Assembly (NCBI GenBank): GCA_963693035.2
Contig: CAXMMQ010000008.1
Span: 310,001 to 374,000 of the forward strand
DNA length: 64,000 nt
Source of the DNA: Lichenicoccus sp963693035
Lineage (GTDB): Bacteria; Pseudomonadota; Alphaproteobacteria; Acetobacterales; Acetobacteraceae
Reading direction: 5' to 3'
Both the position numbers and the translations under genes were made by a program. Below, one piece after another: positions 18,747 to 28,386 of this stretch. The notes below the pieces were generated by a model. The model made no database searches. It worked only from the letters and a program-made list of their open reading frames with translations, and was not told the origin of the DNA. How positions within the stretch are numbered: the stretch's first letter is position 1; each line of letters starts with the position of its first letter.

Positions 18747-21700
18747 GTGAACGAAACACGCATCGAGATGCTCCCGGCCGGCACCGGCGCAGAGCTCTGC
18801 GATCTCGAGCCGGTGCTGCGCAGTCCGGCATGGTCACTCTTCGATGCGGCCTGGTATCTCGGCGAGTATCCGGTGGCAATCGAGCAGATGCGCGCCGCCG
18901 GCCTGGCCGACCTCGAAACGTTCTACCGCCAGTACGGCGCCCGCCTCGGCCATTCACCGAACATGTTCTTCGACGAAGGCTACTATCTCGACACCAACCC
19001 TGATGTAGCCGCCCTGGTCGCCCGCGGCACCATCCCGTCGGGATTTTCGCACTACTGCGCCGAAGGGTTCCACGATCGCGCGCCGCACTGGCTGTTCTCG
19101 GAGAGCTTCTATCTCAGTAGCAATGCCGACATCAGCCGCGGCGTCCTCGACCGGCACGGACTGCTGAACGGCTACGACCACTACCTCACCTTCGGCGACC
19201 GCGAATTCCGCAGCGGCCACTGGCTGTTCGATCCGATGCTGTACCGATACAACAAGCCGGAAGAGGATCGCTCGCCTGCCACCGCGGGCGGCTCGTTCCT
19301 GCAGTTCCTGACCGGCGGCTGCATCGCCGGCTCGTTCGGCCGCATCTCCTGGTATTTCGACCCGGTCTGGTACATGGCGACGCACCCCGATGTCGCCGGC
19401 GCCATCGCCGCCGGCGGCTATCGCTGCGCCCTGCACCACTACCTGACGAACGCGCAGCCACAGGACTACCAGCCGCTGCAATGGTTCTCGGAAGCCTACT
19501 ACGCCGCCACCTATCCGGACGTTCAGGGCGCAGTCGAGAGCGGACGCTTCCGCAACACCTACGAGCATTTCCTCAAGCACGGCGCCGAGGAGCGCCGGCG
19601 CCCGCATGCCGACATCGATCTGCTGCACTACTATCTGAGCGGACGCGTGCAGGCGGATCTCGAAGGCGGCGCGTTCCGGGACGCCTTTGCGCATTGGCTG
19701 AAACACCTAGCCGCCGGGACCCTCGGCGGCATTGTCGAGCCGATCGCCGAATTGCAGTGCAAACAACTGTTCGCACGCGCAGCCGAGGCAATGCTGCCGC
19801 AACTCGCGCGCGACGGCCTCGATTTCCGGGTGGCTGCGGGCGTGGCGCCGGCGCTCAGCGTCATCGTCGTGCTGCACAACCAGTTCGCGCTCACCATGAT
19901 GGCGATGGCATCGCTGCGGGCGAACTTCGCGGGCACGATCGAACTGGTCCTGGTGGACTCCGGCTCCTCGGACGAGACGCGCCATGTCGAACGGCACATC
20001 GCCGGCGCCAAGCTGATCCGCTTTCCGTACAATGCCGGCTTCGTGGAGAGCTGCAACGCCGCCCTTGGCGAGGTCACCGCGCCGGCGCTGCTTTATCTCA
20101 ACAACGACCTGCTGCTCGGCATCAATGCCTGCCAGCGCGCCATCGACCGGCTGTTCTCCGAGCCGTCGATCGCCGCCGTCGGTGCCAAATGCATACGCAC
20201 CAACGGGCAGTTGCAGGAAGCCGGCTCCATCATCTGGCGCGACGGCACCACCTACGGCTACCTGCGCGATGCCGACCCGAACATCCCGGAAGCCAATTTC
20301 CTGCGCGACACGGATTTCTGCTCCGGCGCCTTTTTGATGTTCCGCACCGCGCTGGTCAGGCAGCTCGGCGGCTTCGACGACGACTACCGCCCCGCCTACT
20401 ACGAGGAGGCGGACCTGTGCGTGCGGCTGCGCAAGGCCGGCTACCGCATCCTCTACGACCCGTCGGTGGTGATCCAGCATTTCGAGTACGGGTCCGCCGA
20501 CGCCGCCGCCTCCAGCCGGCTGATGCTGCGCAACCACAAGATCTTCCTGTCCAAGCACATGGACTGGCTGCGCTACCAGCACCCGCCGCGGCTGCGCAAC
20601 GCCGTGCACGCCCGCTCGCCGCGCGCGCGGTCGGCCCAGCGTGGCGCCGCATCCGGCGAGACCGGCGCCGGCGTCGAGACGCTGCGCATCCTGTTCATCG
20701 AGGACCGCATCCCGCTGCGCAACCTCGGCGCCGGCTACGTGCGCTCCAACGACATCATCCACAGCATGGCAGCCCTCGGCCACCAGGTCAGCGTGTTCCC
20801 GATCTACAAGGCGACGGCAAGCCCGATCGAGATCTACCGCGACATGCCGGAGACAACGGAGGTCCTCTACGAGCGCGGCATGGAGGCGCTGCCCGGCTTC
20901 ATTGACGAGCGCGCCGGATATTTCGACATCGTCTGGATCGGCCGCACCCACAACCTCGAACGGCTGCTGCCGATCCTGGGCGATGCGTCCTCGTTCCTGC
21001 CAGCCCATGGTTTCGTGCTCGACACCGAGGCGATCGCAGCCCCGCGCACCGCCGAGCAGAACCGGGTGCTCGGCCTGCCGCAACCTTACTCCCTGGACGA
21101 GGCGCTGAAGCTAGAGCTGGCCTGCGCCTATTTCTGCCAGAAGATCATCGCGGTCAACGCGGCCGACGCGGCCCTGGTCCGGCGCGCCGGGCACAGCAAC
21201 GTCTCCGTACTCGGTCATCTGAAGCTGCCGGCGCCGACGCGCTCGACCTGGAGCCAACGCAGCGGGCTGCTGTTCCTCGGCGCCATCCACGATCCGAACT
21301 CGCCCAACCATGACAGCCTGGAATGGTTCATCGAGCAGGTGCTGCCGCTGCTCGATCACCGCCTGCCGCCCGGCGTGCGCTTCACCGTGGCAGGCTTCGT
21401 GCGTCGGGGGATCGACCTCTCCGCGCTGGGGCGGCATCCGCGTGTCGACCTGATCGGCAGCGTCGACGACCTCGAAGCGCTGTACAACCAGCACCGCGTG
21501 TTCATCGCGCCCACGCGCTTTGCCGGCGGCATCCCGTTCAAGGTGCACGAGGCAGCCGCCTTCGGCCTGCCGGTGGTCGCTACCGGATTGCTCTGCACCC
21601 AGGTCGGCTGGACCGACCAGGCCGAGATCATGAACGGCGGCACCGACGATCCGGCCCGCTTTGCGGACGGCGTGCTGCGGCTATACGACGACCCGGAGGC

Positions 21701-21815
21701 CTGGAACACGGTGCGCCGGGGCGCGTTGCGGCGCCTGGTGCACGAGAACAGCCAGGCGCTCTACCTCGACAGCCTGCGGGACATCCTGCACGATATGCAC
21801 CCGGGCTGCGGATAG
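18747..21815 (+). CDS. Fused GT2-GT4 glycosyltransferase with N-terminal WYL-P-D-V repeats
   Basis: A 1,022-residue cytosolic glycosyltransferase with three parts. Residues about 25-330 hold roughly six copies of a 35-50 residue unit built on a YYL-x-x-x-P-D-V core followed by a His-Tyr-Leu/Cys and GxxExR (for example YYLDTNPDVAALVARG and YYAATYPDVQGAVESG). Residues about 368-600 are a GT2 (GT-A) domain: LSVIVVLHNQ, LVDSGSSDETR and the LYLNNDLLLG metal region. Residues about 645-1010 are a GT4/GT1-like GT-B domain: LFLGAIHDPNSPNHDSLEW and a donor-binding FKVHEAAAFGLPVVAT. The start is GTG 18747. Two active sites in one chain suggest successive sugar additions to an exopolysaccharide or glycoprotein. 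Confidence 0.88.
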   Translation: MNETRIEMLPAGTGAELCDLEPVLRSPAWSLFDAAWYLGEYPVAIEQMRAAGLADLETFYRQYGARLGHSPNMFFDEGYYLDTNPDVAALVARGTIPSGFSHYCAEGFHDRAPHWLFSESFYLSSNADISRGVLDRHGLLNGYDHYLTFGDREFRSGHWLFDPMLYRYNKPEEDRSPATAGGSFLQFLTGGCIAGSFGRISWYFDPVWYMATHPDVAGAIAAGGYRCALHHYLTNAQPQDYQPLQWFSEAYYAATYPDVQGAVESGRFRNTYEHFLKHGAEERRRPHADIDLLHYYLSGRVQADLEGGAFRDAFAHWLKHLAAGTLGGIVEPIAELQCKQLFARAAEAMLPQLARDGLDFRVAAGVAPALSVIVVLHNQFALTMMAMASLRANFAGTIELVLVDSGSSDETRHVERHIAGAKLIRFPYNAGFVESCNAALGEVTAPALLYLNNDLLLGINACQRAIDRLFSEPSIAAVGAKCIRTNGQLQEAGSIIWRDGTTYGYLRDADPNIPEANFLRDTDFCSGAFLMFRTALVRQLGGFDDDYRPAYYEEADLCVRLRKAGYRILYDPSVVIQHFEYGSADAAASSRLMLRNHKIFLSKHMDWLRYQHPPRLRNAVHARSPRARSAQRGAASGETGAGVETLRILFIEDRIPLRNLGAGYVRSNDIIHSMAALGHQVSVFPIYKATASPIEIYRDMPETTEVLYERGMEALPGFIDERAGYFDIVWIGRTHNLERLLPILGDASSFLPAHGFVLDTEAIAAPRTAEQNRVLGLPQPYSLDEALKLELACAYFCQKIIAVNAADAALVRRAGHSNVSVLGHLKLPAPTRSTWSQRSGLLFLGAIHDPNSPNHDSLEWFIEQVLPLLDHRLPPGVRFTVAGFVRRGIDLSALGRHPRVDLIGSVDDLEALYNQHRVFIAPTRFAGGIPFKVHEAAAFGLPVVATGLLCTQVGWTDQAEIMNGGTDDPARFADGVLRLYDDPEAWNTVRRGALRRLVHENSQALYLDSLRDILHDMHPGCG

Positions 21816-21843
21816 CCGGGGCGGCAACAAGGCAGCGTTCTCC

Positions 21844-23248
21844 ATGAGTGCAGGCGGTCCAGAAGGCGCAACGGAAAGCGCGATACTTAGGACCCTGGCC
21901 CATATCGACGCCAACCTGGAGCCGAGCCTCGCGCGCCTGTTCGACCTGCTTCGCATCCCCAGCATCTCCACCCAGCCCGTCCACGCCGGCGACTGCAGGC
22001 GCGCCGCCGGCTGGCTGTCGGACCTGCTCGGCGGCATGGGCTTCGACGCCTCGGTGCGAGAGACACCGGGCCACCCGATCGTGGTGGCGCACGACCGGAC
22101 GGTCACCGGCGGCGCGCACGTGCTGTTCTACGGCCACTACGACGTGCAGCCGGTCGATCCGCTGAGCCTGTGGGACACCGCGCCCTTCGAGCCCCTGGTG
22201 CGGGACGGCGCCATCGTTGCCAGGGGAGCGTCGGACGACAAGGGCCAGGTGATGACCTTCCTGGAGGCCTGCCGCGCGCTGCGCGAGGTGGAAGGCGGCC
22301 TGCCGGTGCGGGTCTCCATCATCCTGGAGGGCGAGGAAGAGAGCGGCGGCGAGAACCTGCTGCCGTTCCTGAAGGCCAATGCCCGCGAGCTGCGCGCCGA
22401 CATCGCGCTGATCTGCGACACCGGCATGGTCGGGCACGAGATCCCGGCGGTCACGACCATGCTGCGCGGCCTGGTCGGCGAGGAGATCGTGATCTCGGGC
22501 GCCGACCGCGACCTGCACTCGGGCATCTTCGGCAACGCCGCGCGCAACCCGATCCATGTGCTGGCCGACATCATCGCCGGGCTGCGCGACGCGGATGGCC
22601 GGGTCACGCTGCCCGGCTTTTATGACGGCGTGATAGACGTGCCGGAGACGGTGCGCGCCGCCTGGAACCGCATCGGCCTGACCGACGAGGCGGCGCTCGG
22701 CCCGGTCGGGCTGTCGATCCCGGCCGGCGAGCGCGGCTACAGCGCGCTGGAGCAGACCTGGGCGCGGCCGTCCTGCGAGGTGAACGGCATCTCCGGCGGC
22801 TACCAGGAGCCCGGCTTCAAGACCGTGCTGCCGGCCAAGGCCTCGGCCAAGATCTCGTTCCGGCTGGTCACCGGGCAGCAGCCCGAGCGCATACGCAGCG
22901 CCTTTCGCGACTATGTGCGAAGCCGCATCCCGGGCGACTGCTCGGTCGAGTTCCGCCCGCATGGCGGTTCGCCGGCCTGCGCGGTGCCGTTCGACGGCGC
23001 CCCCGCTGGCCGCCACGCTGCGCGCGCTCGGCGAGGAATGGGGACGTCCGGCGGTGACCATCGGCTCCGGCGGCTCGATCCCAGTGGTGGGCGAACTGCA
23101 GCAGGCGCTCGGCATGAACGCCCTGCTGGTCGGCTTTGCGCGCGACGACGACCGCATCCACTCGCCGAACGAGAAATACGACCTCGACAGCTTCCACCGC
23201 GGCATACGCTCCTGGGCCCGCATCCTGCACGCTCTGGCAGCGGTCTGA
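21844..23248 (+). pseudogene. M20 family metallopeptidase/dipeptidase, frameshifted
   Basis: ATG 21844 starts a zinc dipeptidase-like protein with the family motifs GHYDVQP, ARGASDDKGQ, LEGEEESGGEN and DTGMVG, and a dimerisation domain. The frame is intact to about 22996 and then continues one base over with PPLAATLRALGEEWG, GSGGSIPVVGELQQALG and a metal-binding HSPNEKYDL. Deleting one G of the GG pair at 22996-22997 joins the halves smoothly (FDAPPLAATL). Everything downstream is well preserved, so the break is recent or is a sequencing overcall. Repaired length would be about 467 residues. Confidence 0.85.
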
Positions 23249-23285
23249 GCGGTCCCGCCCTGGTCCGGGGCGCCAAGAGATTTCC

Positions 23286-24875
23286 ATGACCATCACGCGA
23301 CGCCATTTGCTCGGCGGCGCCGGCGCGGTCATCGCAAGCCCTGGTGCGATGGCGCATGCCGCCACCACAGGCGGCGTCCACGATGTGCGGCAGTTCGGCG
23401 CCGCGGGGAACGGACGGGCGATCGACAGCCCGGCGATCAACCGCGCCATCGACGATGCGGCGTCCCGTGGCGGTGGCACCGTCCGCCTGCCGGCCGGAAC
23501 CTACCTGTGCTTCTCGATCCGCCTGGAGAGCGGCGTCACCCTGCTGCTTGAGAGCGGCGCCACCATCAGGGCCGCCGGCGTGCCGCGCGACGGCACGCAA
23601 TCAGGCGGCTTCGATGCCGCCGAGAGCAACGCGCCATGGGAGGCATACCAGGATTTCGGCCACAACCACTGGCACAACAGCCTGATCTGGGGCGAGAACC
23701 TGCGCGATGTCGCAATCCTCGGGGCCGGCCTGATCGACGGCACCGCGCTGAGCCGCACCTACGACTGGGACCAGGGGCTGCCGCTGGTGCGCGCGCCCGG
23801 CGTCGCCAACAAGACCATCGCCCTGAAGAACTGCCGCGACGTCACGCTGCGGGATTTCGCCATCCTGCGCGGCGGCCATTTCGGGATCCTGGCGACCGGC
23901 GTCGACAACCTGGTGATCGACGCGCTGCGCATCGACACCAACCGCGACGGCATGGACATCGACTGCTGCCGCAACGTGTCGATCTCGAACTGCATCGTGA
24001 ACTCGCCGGAGGATGACGGGATCTGCCTGAAAAGCTCGTATGCGCTCGGCCACGCACGCATAACGGAGAACGTGTCGATCACCGGCTGCCATGTGACCGG
24101 CGGCTACGTTGTGGGCACGCTGCTCGACGGAACCTTCCGGTGCTTCGACCGGATCAATGGCGGCGAGCGCGCCTATACCGGGCGCATCAAGGCGGGAACC
24201 GAAAGCAATGGCGGCTACCGCAACATCACCGTCAGCGGCTGCACCTTCGAGACCTGCCGCGGCTTCGCGCTCGAAACCGTCGATGGCGGCGTCTGCGAGG
24301 ACGTGACCTTCACCGGCAACACCATGCGCGACATCCGCAACGCGCCGCCGCTGTACCTGCGCATCGGCGCGCGCATGCGCGGCCCCGCGGGGGTGCCGGT
24401 AGGCACCATGCGTCGCATCCTGATCAGCGACCTCGTCTGCCAGGCGAGCAGTCCGATGCCGTCGATCCTGGCCGGCCTGCCGGGCCACGCGATCGAGGAT
24501 GTACGGATCGACAACGTGCTGATCCGGGCGCCGGGGGGTGGCACCGCCGCGATGGCCTCGTTGCAGGTGCCGGAGGACGTCAAGGGCTATCCCGAGCCGC
24601 GCCGCATGGGCATGCTGCCGGCCTCGGGGTTCTTCATGCGCCACGTACGCAATCTGGAAATGAGCAATGTCGAGATCGGGTTCGACGCCTTGGACGCACG
24701 GCCGGTGTTCGTGATGGACGACGTGACCGGCGCCGACCTCTTCCGGCTGTTTGCGACCGGGCGCGGCCGGGCACCGGCATTCTCGCTGTCCGGCGTGACC
24801 GGCTTCTCGGTATCCGGCAGTCCAGGTATTCCGGGTCGAACGGTCGCCGAGAGCGGGCGACGTACGAGTTTCTAG
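23286..24875 (+). CDS. Tat-exported glycoside hydrolase family 28 (polygalacturonase-like)
   Basis: The 529-residue right-handed beta-helix enzyme should cleave galacturonan-type or related polysaccharide. The N-terminus TRRHLLGGAGAVIASPGA is a twin-arginine signal with cleavage near AHA. The mature protein begins with the pectate-lyase-like VRQFGAAGNG motif. Catalytic-region motifs resemble GH28: NRDGMDIDCC, SPEDDGICLKS with the Asp pair, and GRIKAGTESNGG with the RIK triad. ATG 23286 lies 37 bases after the M20 gene. Secretion through Tat agrees with a folded or metal-containing periplasmic or secreted product. Confidence 0.85.
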   Translation: MTITRRHLLGGAGAVIASPGAMAHAATTGGVHDVRQFGAAGNGRAIDSPAINRAIDDAASRGGGTVRLPAGTYLCFSIRLESGVTLLLESGATIRAAGVPRDGTQSGGFDAAESNAPWEAYQDFGHNHWHNSLIWGENLRDVAILGAGLIDGTALSRTYDWDQGLPLVRAPGVANKTIALKNCRDVTLRDFAILRGGHFGILATGVDNLVIDALRIDTNRDGMDIDCCRNVSISNCIVNSPEDDGICLKSSYALGHARITENVSITGCHVTGGYVVGTLLDGTFRCFDRINGGERAYTGRIKAGTESNGGYRNITVSGCTFETCRGFALETVDGGVCEDVTFTGNTMRDIRNAPPLYLRIGARMRGPAGVPVGTMRRILISDLVCQASSPMPSILAGLPGHAIEDVRIDNVLIRAPGGGTAAMASLQVPEDVKGYPEPRRMGMLPASGFFMRHVRNLEMSNVEIGFDALDARPVFVMDDVTGADLFRLFATGRGRAPAFSLSGVTGFSVSGSPGIPGRTVAESGRRTSF

Positions 24876-24876
24876 T

Positions 24877-26229
24877 CTAGGAAGCCGACCGTGGCGGCGG
24901 AGAAGAGGGGCCGGAAGCGAGCATCCCGGCATGCAACCGATGCTCGAGCCCGAGCACCCGGGCGACGTCGCCGCCCAGCAGGCTGACCAAGATCGCCAGC
25001 AGGACACCGACGATCCACCACCAGGCCACCTGCATGACGAACCATCCGGGCGTCGAGCGGCTCAGGATGCCGTCCCACAGCACCAGCAGGATCAGCAGGC
25101 TGGTCGACCGGAACACCAGCCGCGGGCGTCCGCCGGGCGCCACCCGGACCAGCGCCAGCAGGCCGGGCAGCACCAGCAGCAGAAGCACCGCCCGGTAGCC
25201 GATGTTCTGGTGTCCGAAGAAGCAGCCGGCGCACAGCAGCCCGCCCACGAGCAGCAGCGCGCGGGCATCAGGCTCGATCCGGTCGAGCATCCCCCGAAGC
25301 GCCTGGTTCCGGCCGCACATAATGGCGGCCAGCGCGCAACCGCCGGACATCACTGCGAACAGGATCCAGCCCAACAGGGTCATGGCCGGACCGAGGGCGT
25401 CCGGGCCGATATAGCGGCCGGACGCATCCCGGAGTTCCGCATGGCCGAGCCGCAGCGGAACACCGAACGCCAGGCTGCGCGCGCCGAACATGTCGCCGAA
25501 CGGAGAGTTTGCCATGTTGGCGCCGATCCGCGACAGTTCAGCGTGGAAGACTAACAGGAACGCCACAAGCGCGAGGGCGCACAGGGCGCCCGCCCTCCAG
25601 GCCCGCTTGCGAGGTTCGCGGACGACGAGCGCCAGCATGGTGAGCGGGTAGAATTTCAGCAGTCCGGCGCAGAGAACCAGCGCGTAGCCGGCGCACCGCA
25701 ACGCCGCCCACCGCATCGCAAGATGCGCGAACAGCACGGCGACGGCGAACATCAGCAGATCGGTGTTGCCGCGCTCCATCGCGAGCATCGTCGCCCAGGA
25801 CACCACCGCGCCGCCTGCCACGACGACGCCGAAGGCCCCGTGCGGCCTCCAGGGCATCCTGAACAGCGCGAACAGGAACGCGCCGTCGATCGCGAGACCG
25901 AATCCCGGTGTCCAGCGATCCGGCCGCGCCAGGAACGGCAGCCGCAGCCAGAGCGGAGAATAGTCCAGCGTCCGCCCAAGCGGGTCGCACGGGTTGCTCG
26001 CATAGACGTCGATGCCCCGCTGCCAGCATTCCACCTGCGCCGTCACGAACCGGGTGTCGAGGAACGGCCGCGGAAAGGGATGCACGTGGACGGCGTTCAG
26101 GATCGCGAGATAGACCGGCCGGTCGATCGCATACATGAGTGCCAGCATCGCGAAGAAGACGGTCGCCAGCCCCGGAGTGAGATACCGCCGCATGACCTGC
26201 CGGTCGATCTTTGCCGCAATCCCGCTCAT
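24877..26229 (-). CDS. Multi-pass membrane glycosyltransferase, GT87/DUF2029-like
   Basis: A 450-residue inner-membrane protein with about ten hydrophobic segments and the DUF2029 pattern: a first periplasmic loop with FVTAQVECWQRGIDVYASNP and LDYSPLWLRLP, then ERGNTDLLMFA and LLKFYPLTML. GT-C enzymes of this type transfer sugars from polyprenyl phosphate donors on the periplasmic side. It converges on the GH28 gene and lies 33 bases downstream of the GT22-like gene, so the two membrane transferases probably form an operon. Confidence 0.78.
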   Translation of the reverse strand: MSGIAAKIDRQVMRRYLTPGLATVFFAMLALMYAIDRPVYLAILNAVHVHPFPRPFLDTRFVTAQVECWQRGIDVYASNPCDPLGRTLDYSPLWLRLPFLARPDRWTPGFGLAIDGAFLFALFRMPWRPHGAFGVVVAGGAVVSWATMLAMERGNTDLLMFAVAVLFAHLAMRWAALRCAGYALVLCAGLLKFYPLTMLALVVREPRKRAWRAGALCALALVAFLLVFHAELSRIGANMANSPFGDMFGARSLAFGVPLRLGHAELRDASGRYIGPDALGPAMTLLGWILFAVMSGGCALAAIMCGRNQALRGMLDRIEPDARALLLVGGLLCAGCFFGHQNIGYRAVLLLLVLPGLLALVRVAPGGRPRLVFRSTSLLILLVLWDGILSRSTPGWFVMQVAWWWIVGVLLAILVSLLGGDVARVLGLEHRLHAGMLASGPSSPPPRSAS

Positions 26230-26262
26230 GTCTCAGTCACTGCCTGTCGACATCGCCCGCGT

Positions 26263-27966
26263 CTATAGCGCGCCGACGAAGTTCCCACCGCGGACGCTGC
26301 CCGGCGGGACCGGCAGGCCTAGCCCCATCTCATCCTGGATGAGATGGGAACCGATCCGCCTGCACGGCCCGGGGCGATGCAGCAGGCAGGCCCCCTGGAT
26401 GCACCTGGAGAGCACGTAGCCGGATGGCAGGTAGGCCAGCACCGCCTGGTCCACCAGCAGCGTGTCGAAGCCGGGCGCCGTCGCCGCGAATCCGGCCGGA
26501 GTGCGCAGCAGGTAGAGCGGCACGTCGCGGTCGAGCAGGCTGTAGCCGCCGGTCCAGATCCACCAGTTCTGGTCACCGACATAGAGCGCCAGGCCACACA
26601 GCCCCGGTATCTGCCGCGCCTCCCGCATCAGGACCGGCAGGTTCGCGTGGTCGCGCCGGAGCGCCTTGTAGCCGCTGAAGATCGTCGTGAGGCACATCGC
26701 CGCAATACCGAGCGCCACCCAGGACGCGAGCGGGAGCCGGGGCGGCGCCAGGGGTGCTGCCGGTCCGAACCGGTCGAGCAGCGACACGGCGCCGATGCCG
26801 GCCACCGACAGGATGAGCGGCACGGCCCCGGCGATGAAGCTGAACTCCTTGTGCGCGATCACGCTGTGCGAGAGAACCAGGGCCGCAACCACGAGGCCGG
26901 CAATCGTCGCCCTCCGGACGCCCACCACGAAACAGGCCGCGAGCGGCAACAGGGCGGCCCCCCAGAACGACACCATCTCCGACAGGTAGAATACCGGCGA
27001 AGAGGTCCCGAACAGGTCGGCACGATGTTCGCCGAGATTGACCTCGAGGTTCTTCCAGATCGACTGCAACGGCGTGCCGAGCGTCAGCGCATCCAGCACC
27101 GACTGTCCCACCAGCGGCAGTGCCGCACCCAGCAGCATGACCGGTCCCTGCCGGCGCCCGTCGGCAAGCCAAGCAGCCGCCAGCACGATTGCGACGCCCG
27201 CGCTCAACTGGAAGCGCAGGATCGTGGCGAGCCCGAGCAGCAGGCCGATCCCGAGGGCGGCCCGGAGCGAGGCCGGGCTGCCGCCTTCCCGGGCGCGGCA
27301 CAGCGTGATGCTCGCCAGCATGGTGCCGATCGCCAGCAGGTTGCCGCCCTGGGTTTCCGACAGCGTGTGTGAGCCATCCAGCACGGTGTCCGGCCAGAAC
27401 GCGGTGAGCACTCCGCAGAACAACGCGCCCGACCTGCCCGCGAAGGCGCGCCCGAAGCGGACGGCGGTGGCGACGACGGCGAGCGACAGCGTCGCAAATA
27501 CGCACTGCACCACCAGGATCGAATGGCCGAGACCCGCCCAGGCGCTCGCCTGCATGATTGCCGCAATCATCCCGGGCAGCAGCCAGGACCGGATCCCCGC
27601 ATGCCATTCCCAGGTGATCGCGCCATGGCCTGTCAGCAGGCGATGCGCCGGCTCGAGCGCCTGGAATACTTCGTCCGGCCGCATGAAGAAGGGGCCCACG
27701 GACAGGAAGAACAGCCGGACCAGCAGGGCGGCGAGCAGAAGCGGAAGCATCGATGCGAGGCGCGGCGCTGGCCTGTCGCCGTCGCGCGACGCGTAAGCCG
27801 CCGGGTCCGGTACCGCCCGTGGAACTCCCTGCAAGCGAGCAACCCCCTCCCCCGGAGCAGCCTGTCTAGGGCGACGGCCGGCCAGGCCGCAAACCTCCGT
27901 GCGCTTGCCTGCGGGGCGCATGGGCGAAACCTTCCTGACCCGCAGGTCGGCACGCCTCGGCCTCAT
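26263..27966 (-). CDS. Membrane mannosyltransferase-like protein, GT22 family
   Basis: Up to 567 residues with about ten membrane segments. Two signatures point to GT22 (the ALG9/ALG12/PIG-B type): the first-loop acidic motif RPDEVFQALEPAH, and SVIAHKEFSFI, which matches the HKEFRF motif of that family. It probably transfers mannose or a related sugar from a polyprenyl donor. The first 70 or so residues are basic and non-hydrophobic; a start at M73 (27750) just before the first membrane segment is equally plausible. Bacterial GT22 proteins are much less common than the eukaryotic ones. Confidence 0.75.
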   Translation of the reverse strand: MRPRRADLRVRKVSPMRPAGKRTEVCGLAGRRPRQAAPGEGVARLQGVPRAVPDPAAYASRDGDRPAPRLASMLPLLLAALLVRLFFLSVGPFFMRPDEVFQALEPAHRLLTGHGAITWEWHAGIRSWLLPGMIAAIMQASAWAGLGHSILVVQCVFATLSLAVVATAVRFGRAFAGRSGALFCGVLTAFWPDTVLDGSHTLSETQGGNLLAIGTMLASITLCRAREGGSPASLRAALGIGLLLGLATILRFQLSAGVAIVLAAAWLADGRRQGPVMLLGAALPLVGQSVLDALTLGTPLQSIWKNLEVNLGEHRADLFGTSSPVFYLSEMVSFWGAALLPLAACFVVGVRRATIAGLVVAALVLSHSVIAHKEFSFIAGAVPLILSVAGIGAVSLLDRFGPAAPLAPPRLPLASWVALGIAAMCLTTIFSGYKALRRDHANLPVLMREARQIPGLCGLALYVGDQNWWIWTGGYSLLDRDVPLYLLRTPAGFAATAPGFDTLLVDQAVLAYLPSGYVLSRCIQGACLLHRPGPCRRIGSHLIQDEMGLGLPVPPGSVRGGNFVGAL

Positions 27967-28083
27967 GCTCGGTAAAACTGCGTTTCATTTCCGATTGACG
28001 TTCTATTCATTCAGCGACTGCCGACCTGAAGCGATAGGGAGACTTGAGATTGAACCGAAACCGAAATGGGTTAGTTTCCGGCC

Positions 28084-28176
28084 ATGATCGAAGTGTCAGT
28101 CACGCTGCTGAGCCTGTTGCCCGTCGGAGCCCTCTGGGCGCTCTGCTCCGCGCTTGGGTGCCACGCACCCGACTAG
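28084..28176 (+). CDS. 30-residue membrane microprotein, paralogue of the one at 61412
   Basis: ATG 28084 to TAG 28176 encodes MIEVSVTLLSLLPVGALWAL followed by CSALGCHAPD: one hydrophobic segment with a short tail. It aligns without gaps to the 36-residue product at 61412-61522 over the first 23 residues, including M-E-S, LL, G, WA and C positions. The DNA just upstream is also similar (GTTTCCGGCC against GTTTCCGCT before the ATG). Shared protein and leader sequence are the reasons to believe such a short ORF. Function unknown. Confidence 0.55.
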   Translation: MIEVSVTLLSLLPVGALWALCSALGCHAPD

Positions 28177-28386
28177 ATCTCGCTGTTATGGCGGTTGATG
28201 CGAGGGCGACCCTCATCCCGGAGCATCGATCTTCTGGAGCAGGATGCGCGCGGCCCCGACCGCAGCGCTAAGTCGGACGACGCGCTGACCTGATGGCGGA
28301 AACCAAGCTGGAAGTGTTCCGAGCAGCGCCAGCCCTTGCGCGAACTACTCGGAACCTGGAAAGCCCCTGCAGGATCGGGACGACCT
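28177..28386. other. Gene-free spacer
   Basis: Between the microprotein and the lactate-dehydrogenase-like gene I see only a small GAGGGCGACCCTC hairpin near 28201 and no frame with convincing codon bias. Confidence 0.4.
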
